A stretch of DNA of 9,038 nucleotides, taken from the NCBI GenBank assembly GCA_021798095.1, contig JAJZYL010000044.1, forward strand, positions 1 to 9,038, written 5' to 3'. Shown in pieces: positions 5,897 through 9,038 of this stretch. Within the stretch, counting starts at the first letter, position 1; each line of letters starts with the position of its first letter. This stretch comes from an archaeon (lineage in GTDB: Archaea > Thermoproteota > Nitrososphaeria > Conexivisphaerales > UBA164). The position numbers were made by a program, and so were the translations under genes. The notes under the pieces were generated by a model that was given only the letters and a program-made list of their open reading frames with translations, searched no databases and was not told the origin of the DNA.

Positions 5897-6955
5897 ATGA
5901 TTCCATTAGGTTATGGAATAATTGATTACATTCTTGGTGGAGTAGGTCAAGTATTTTTCATGGGGTCACCTTTGGTTGGTCTAGTATTCTTAATAGGCCT
6001 ATGGGCTAATTCTTGGAAAGCAGCAACATTCGCCATTATAGGTTCGATCGCAGGTGGGTTGGTAGCTTTTGGGCTTGGGATACCAGTCAATACAGTTTAT
6101 TTTGGAATATATGGTTTTAATTCAGTATTAACAGCTATTGCGTTGGGAGATACATTCCTTGAAAAGGGCAAAGCCGCTTATGCTATAGCTACATTCGCCG
6201 CATTTGCAACTGGCTTCACTACTGCTACAGGTATATGGTTTGCCGGAATATTTGGTTTGCCAGTAGAGACTTCTGCATTTGTAATTACAACATGGGTATT
6301 TCTCTTTGCGGCGTACAAGTTAGGAGGAATAAAGTTAGCTTCGGGGGGGTCTCCCGCCAAACAGAGGGGGACTTTAGTAAAGGATCAGAAAAAGGAAGGA
6401 CCAGTTGATATTAATGAATTTACAGCATGGGGCTTCATTAAATTGATATTCACAGGAATAGGCCAAGTCATGTTTCAGGAAAGTTGGATAACAGGTGTAC
6501 TTTTTTTCATCGGTTTAACCTTAGCCAGCGTTTCATTAGTGCCATTTGCCTTCGGGGTTCAATATCCGATTTACTTTGCTGGAATTACAGCCTTTATAGC
6601 ATCACTAATAGGTACGTTGACAGCAATACTATTCAAGGCAGATCGTACATCAGTCCTCATGGGTCTATATGGATTTAATGCGGTACTAACCTCCTTGGCT
6701 GTAATGGGGGTCTTCTTGGGTTTCTTCTGGCCAATTGAAGGTTTCGCTGGTTCGCCCATAAATTTCCTAGTGATGATATTTGCTGTAGTGTTTTCCTCAA
6801 TAGTAACAGGATGGGTAGGGTCAATAACCAGTCAGTGGAAGCTTCCAACATTAACGGCACCATTCGTTTTAACGTCTTGGTTCGTAGAACTCGCTGCCCA
6901 TACTTTTCCCGGCATAGCCCATTTGGTAAACATAATTCCATTACTAATCCATTAA
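5897..6955 (+). CDS. Urea transporter (UT/SLC14 family channel)
   Basis: This 352-residue membrane protein shows the internal duplication of the urea channel family. Half one has GGVGQVFF (14-21), YGFNSVLTAIAL (72-83) and LPVETSAF (121-128). Half two has GIGQVMFQ, YGFNAVLTSLAV (258-269) and LPTLTAPF (316-323). The two LPxxT motifs line the urea pore in characterised members, where their Thr belongs to the narrow filter. A charged loop at about 150-175 separates the halves, and the rest is almost wholly hydrophobic, with about ten membrane spans expected. It should let urea pass down its gradient into the cell, supplying the urease encoded 4 kb upstream; family members conduct urea and sometimes ammonia. 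It is intact and has its own promoter and T-rich terminator, although broken transposase genes lie on both sides. Confidence 0.93.
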   Translation: MIPLGYGIIDYILGGVGQVFFMGSPLVGLVFLIGLWANSWKAATFAIIGSIAGGLVAFGLGIPVNTVYFGIYGFNSVLTAIALGDTFLEKGKAAYAIATFAAFATGFTTATGIWFAGIFGLPVETSAFVITTWVFLFAAYKLGGIKLASGGSPAKQRGTLVKDQKKEGPVDINEFTAWGFIKLIFTGIGQVMFQESWITGVLFFIGLTLASVSLVPFAFGVQYPIYFAGITAFIASLIGTLTAILFKADRTSVLMGLYGFNAVLTSLAVMGVFLGFFWPIEGFAGSPINFLVMIFAVVFSSIVTGWVGSITSQWKLPTLTAPFVLTSWFVELAAHTFPGIAHLVNIIPLLIH

Positions 6956-7002
6956 TTTTTTTTAATCTTTACAACTTTTTTTATAAAATATTTCTCTTTT
7001 TC
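6956..7002 (+). terminator. T-rich terminator after the urea transporter
   Basis: Directly after the stop come T8 (6956-6963), then T7 (6976-6982), then further T-rich DNA. This is typical archaeal U-run termination; there is no strong hairpin. Confidence 0.65.
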
Positions 7003-7130
7003 GTAACTTATAGGTCCTGACTTTACCCATATATGCTATATTTAAGTCTGGCGTCAGAGATTGCTGAGAGGGGAGGGTGGAGGATATTTAACTAGGTCTA
7101 CATGCCACCAAATGAAGTGATATAACTAAA

Positions 7131-7423
7131 GAAGACTTGCAAGATATAGGGCAAACCTAGCTAGGATCAGGGCAACTATCAAGAACAACATGCGTGCAAG
7201 CGCAGTACATGTAAGCATAGCAACTGCGATTCCCTTCATGAACAACCGCGTTAAAGGAAGGTTAAGAGGATGGCAAATGGCAAGGCGATAGTTGCGGTGG
7301 CCGGGCAGCTACTGGTTAGCATATAATGGGCGCTTGTCAGGGATGAACTATATCGCGGCTTCAGTGATGATATACATATTCAACAGAAAACTTAAGAAGA
7401 TAGAGAAACTAGACGTGCCCTAA
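7131..7423 (+). pseudogene. Remnant of an IS110-family transposase
   Basis: Two ends of an IS110-type transposase are joined with the middle missing. The first piece (from 7139) reads ARYRANLARIRATIKNNMRASA, the segment that follows the N-terminal DEDD domain in this family, and stops at a TAG at 7288-7290. The second piece, in another frame, reads KAIVAVAGQLLVSI, then a TAA stop, then WALVRDELYRGFSDD. After one more frameshift it ends NRKLKKIEKLDVP with TAA at 7421-7423, like the C-terminal end of IS110 transposases. The Ser-containing core between them (over 100 residues) is deleted, as is the start of the gene. It is dead, with at least three lesions besides the deletions. Confidence 0.7.
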
Positions 7424-7564
7424 TTCCATATATGTTAGGAGAAGCCAGTGATTAATGGCTATTGTAGGGGATTGTGCATGGCTGAACGGCACAAAAAAAT
7501 AAGTTAGAATTTCTTTACCGGCAAGAGCATCTAAAGGTTGATGTTCGGAAATTTTTAAGTTTTT
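7424..7564. other. Spacer with a possible minus-strand terminator
   Basis: No gene is visible. A7 at 7493-7499 reads as T7 on the minus strand, about 65 bases past the psiE stop, and could end that transcript. Confidence 0.35.
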
Positions 7565-7963
7565 TTACATTTTATCAGGGCTATACCTTATAGCTATTGT
7601 TCTGAGTAATATTATTACTACGAGCACTGTGGTCAACGCCGCTAGTGTTATAATTGAAATATTTTCTGGGTAAATTTTTATAATAATTTCCCTTATTATA
7701 AAAATCGCTGCTGCATCCAAGGCGTATTCCAGCTTAATCCTTTCCTTAGAAAAATATTGTGACACGAGCGCCATCAATTCGAGCAAGATCACTATGTTAA
7801 GTATATCAGTAATAAATTCCTGCAGCGTGCTTTCAAGGGAGATATAAGAAATCATCTGAGGTAGGTATGAGATAATGCCAACTACAGATAAAATAATCCC
7901 TATGAATATGATTATAAAAATTACCCAGGCTCCAGATTTTATAACGATATCATGTTTTTCCAA
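7565..7963 (-). CDS. PsiE-family membrane protein
   Basis: The 132-residue protein has four hydrophobic spans at about 12-35, 52-70, 78-97 and 103-123. Span two to span three carries the PsiE signature: DILNIVILLELMAL, then a short charged link ERIKLEY, then ALDAAAIFIIREIIIKIY. E. coli PsiE is induced by phosphate starvation, but its biochemical role is unknown, and archaeal homologues are uncharacterised, so no function should be read from the name. The only usable start is TTG 7963, since a TAG codon precedes it in frame. A TATA-like box 24-27 bases upstream supports a leaderless mRNA beginning there. It is transcribed towards the IS110 remnant and away from the IS5-type pseudogene. It is intact, but its link to the urea genes is only proximity. 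Confidence 0.8.
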   Translation of the reverse strand: MEKHDIVIKSGAWVIFIIIFIGIILSVVGIISYLPQMISYISLESTLQEFITDILNIVILLELMALVSQYFSKERIKLEYALDAAAIFIIREIIIKIYPENISIITLAALTTVLVVIILLRTIAIRYSPDKM

Positions 7964-7980
7964 CTAACATTTTATTATTA

Positions 7981-7990
7981 TTATAAAATA
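7981..7990 (-). promoter_or_regulatory. TATA box of the PsiE-family gene
   Basis: On the minus strand this reads TATTTTATAA and lies about 24 bases before TTG 7963. A palindrome, TTAATTAA (7993-8000), lies just upstream of it. Confidence 0.45.
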
Positions 7991-8075
7991 TGTTAATTAA
8001 TCTTTCGGTTAAGTTCCCTTGTTACAATGTCGTATAATATTTTTGGCTCTATAGTTAGTGATTTGAGCGGGTTGC

Positions 8076-8963
8076 ATGAAATCAATTATGGTAAAAGGGC
8101 AAGAATTCAACAACAAGCTGGTCAATGGAGGAGTTGACGTATCTATCAGCGACGATCTATTGGTTGACCAGGAGAAGCGGTTTAAGCGCATGAATACTGA
8201 TAAAGGGGGGGAGACCATATAGTTAGTCCAACGCGTTGATGCTCATAATGCTTGCTGTCAGGGAATACTTTGGCCTGCCATACAGGCAAACGGAAGGATT
8301 TGCTAAGATGCTCGGCGGGATACGGGAGGCAAGGATACCGTCATATACCCAGATCTGCAGGAGGCAAAGGAGCTCGATGTGCCCCTTGGTGTAAAATATG
8401 GCAAGCCGGTTGATATAGCGATTGGGTCAACTAGAATAAAGGCGTTCAACAGGGGCGAATGAATCAGGCAGAAGTGGGCTGTCAGGAAGGGGTGGGTAAA
8501 GTTACACATAAGCTGCGACATATCCAACCACATGATAACCGGCTTCCAAGTAACAGACGAGCATGAATCCGATGGGAAGGAGTTCAACAAGCTTAGCGCA
8601 AAGGGCACAGTGGGAAAGATAAGCAGGGTCTTCGGCGATTCAGCATATGATTCTAGGGTGAACTTCAATTATGCTGCGGGCACAGGCGTTGAGCCAGTTA
8701 TCAAGATGAGTTCAACAGGCAGATCCAAGGGATCCTATATCAGGGCACAGACAGTTAGCGAATTCCTTTCAGACCCGCAGGCTTGGAAGAGGAAACACGG
8801 GTATGGACAGAGGTGGCAGGTCGAGACGGTATTTTTGTCCTTGAAGAGGATGCTGGGAGAACACTTGACATCAATACTAAACATTGGAATAAACAACGGA
8901 ATCATGTCCAAGGTGTTCACGTATAATATGGTAGAAGCTAACAGAAATGGATGCATGTTATAG
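8076..8963 (+). pseudogene. IS5-family DDE transposase gene with multiple lesions
   Basis: Pieced together across three reading segments this is a nearly full-length IS5-type transposase of about 295 residues. Segment one (8076-8222) holds the N-terminus (GQEFNNKLVNGGVDVSIS). Segment two (about 8227-8360) holds LMLIMLAVREYFGLPYRQTE, and segment three (about 8364-8963) holds the catalytic domain. Lesions: a frameshift in a G7 tract (8205-8211), TAG at 8224-8226, a one-base loss near 8361-8364, and TGA at 8460-8462 where GEW is expected. In addition GGG at 8424-8426 replaces the first catalytic Asp by Gly (IAIGST). The second Asp (FGDSAYDSR) and the Glu (QRWQVETVF) remain. The last 143 codons stay open from 8532, which might be misannotated as a gene. 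Confidence 0.88.
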
Positions 8964-9038
8964 GGCACAAATGTTAAAGACCATTAGGGGACCCCTTTGA
9001 TGCAATAAAATGTGCGGAGTCAGAATTTATGACGTGTA
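8964..9038. other. Tail of the IS5-type element and right window edge
   Basis: AGGGGACCCCT (8986-8996), a short near-palindrome, may belong to the element's right end; I found no convincing matching left inverted repeat before 8076. An ATG at 9010 opens a frame (MCGVRIYDV) to the window edge, too short to call. Confidence 0.3.

Noticed and set aside
8303..8668. Minus-strand open frame opposite the IS5-type transposase
   Set aside because: It mirrors conserved transposase coding on the plus strand and has no recognisable domain.
8532..8963. A 143-codon open frame as a stand-alone gene
   Set aside because: It is only the C-terminal half of the broken IS5-type transposase, and the family sequence continues upstream beyond the TGA at 8460.
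9010..9038. Possible start of a glutamine amidotransferase-like gene (MCG at the N-terminus)
   Set aside because: Only nine residues are visible, there is no well-placed TATA box, and the fourth and later residues give no support.
1..9038. CRISPR array, rRNA, or complete tRNA
   Set aside because: I saw no regularly spaced direct repeats, no rRNA-like stretch and no complete tRNA cloverleaf on either strand.

Overview
The window looks like part of an acidophilic archaeal genome, most likely Thermoplasmatales. The evidence is the heavy use of AGG/AGA (Arg) and ATA (Ile) codons, and TATA-like boxes about 27 bases before the start codons of several genes, which implies leaderless mRNAs. T-run terminators and an IS200-type transposase resembling those of Thermoplasma relatives point the same way. 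The order is inferred from memory of such sequences; Sulfolobales is the main alternative.

The theme is urea and nickel. From the left: the 3' part of the urease beta subunit gene (1-331), a complete urease alpha subunit gene ureC (334-2049) with every nickel and catalytic residue present, and a small unrecognised gene (2091-2435). Next come a nickel-responsive NikR repressor (3130-3528) and a two-domain thioredoxin-fold protein with a CPYC site (3556-4134). A urea-channel family transporter (5897-6955) lies further right. Together these could import urea, hydrolyse it to ammonia and CO2, and tie expression to nickel supply. No nickel-insertion factors (UreE/F/G/D) and no nickel transporter are in view. 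A PsiE-family membrane protein (7565-7963, minus strand) follows.

Between these genes is a graveyard of mobile and dead genes. It holds a GC-rich structured remnant (about 2640-3060) and a frameshifted small membrane protein gene (4299-4622, minus). There is an IS200/IS605-type element whose tnpA is frameshifted exactly where the catalytic tyrosine should be (about 4680-5330). An N-terminal transposase fragment (5467-5711, minus), a gutted IS110-type transposase (7131-7423) and an IS5-type transposase with at least five lesions (8076-8963) complete the set. The intact genes are the urea/nickel genes, PsiE and the small unknown gene; all the insertion-sequence genes are broken. This suggests an island built by repeated insertion and then kept for its urea function.

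The last 75 bases (8964-9038) hold the tail of the IS5-type element and perhaps the first codons of another gene.
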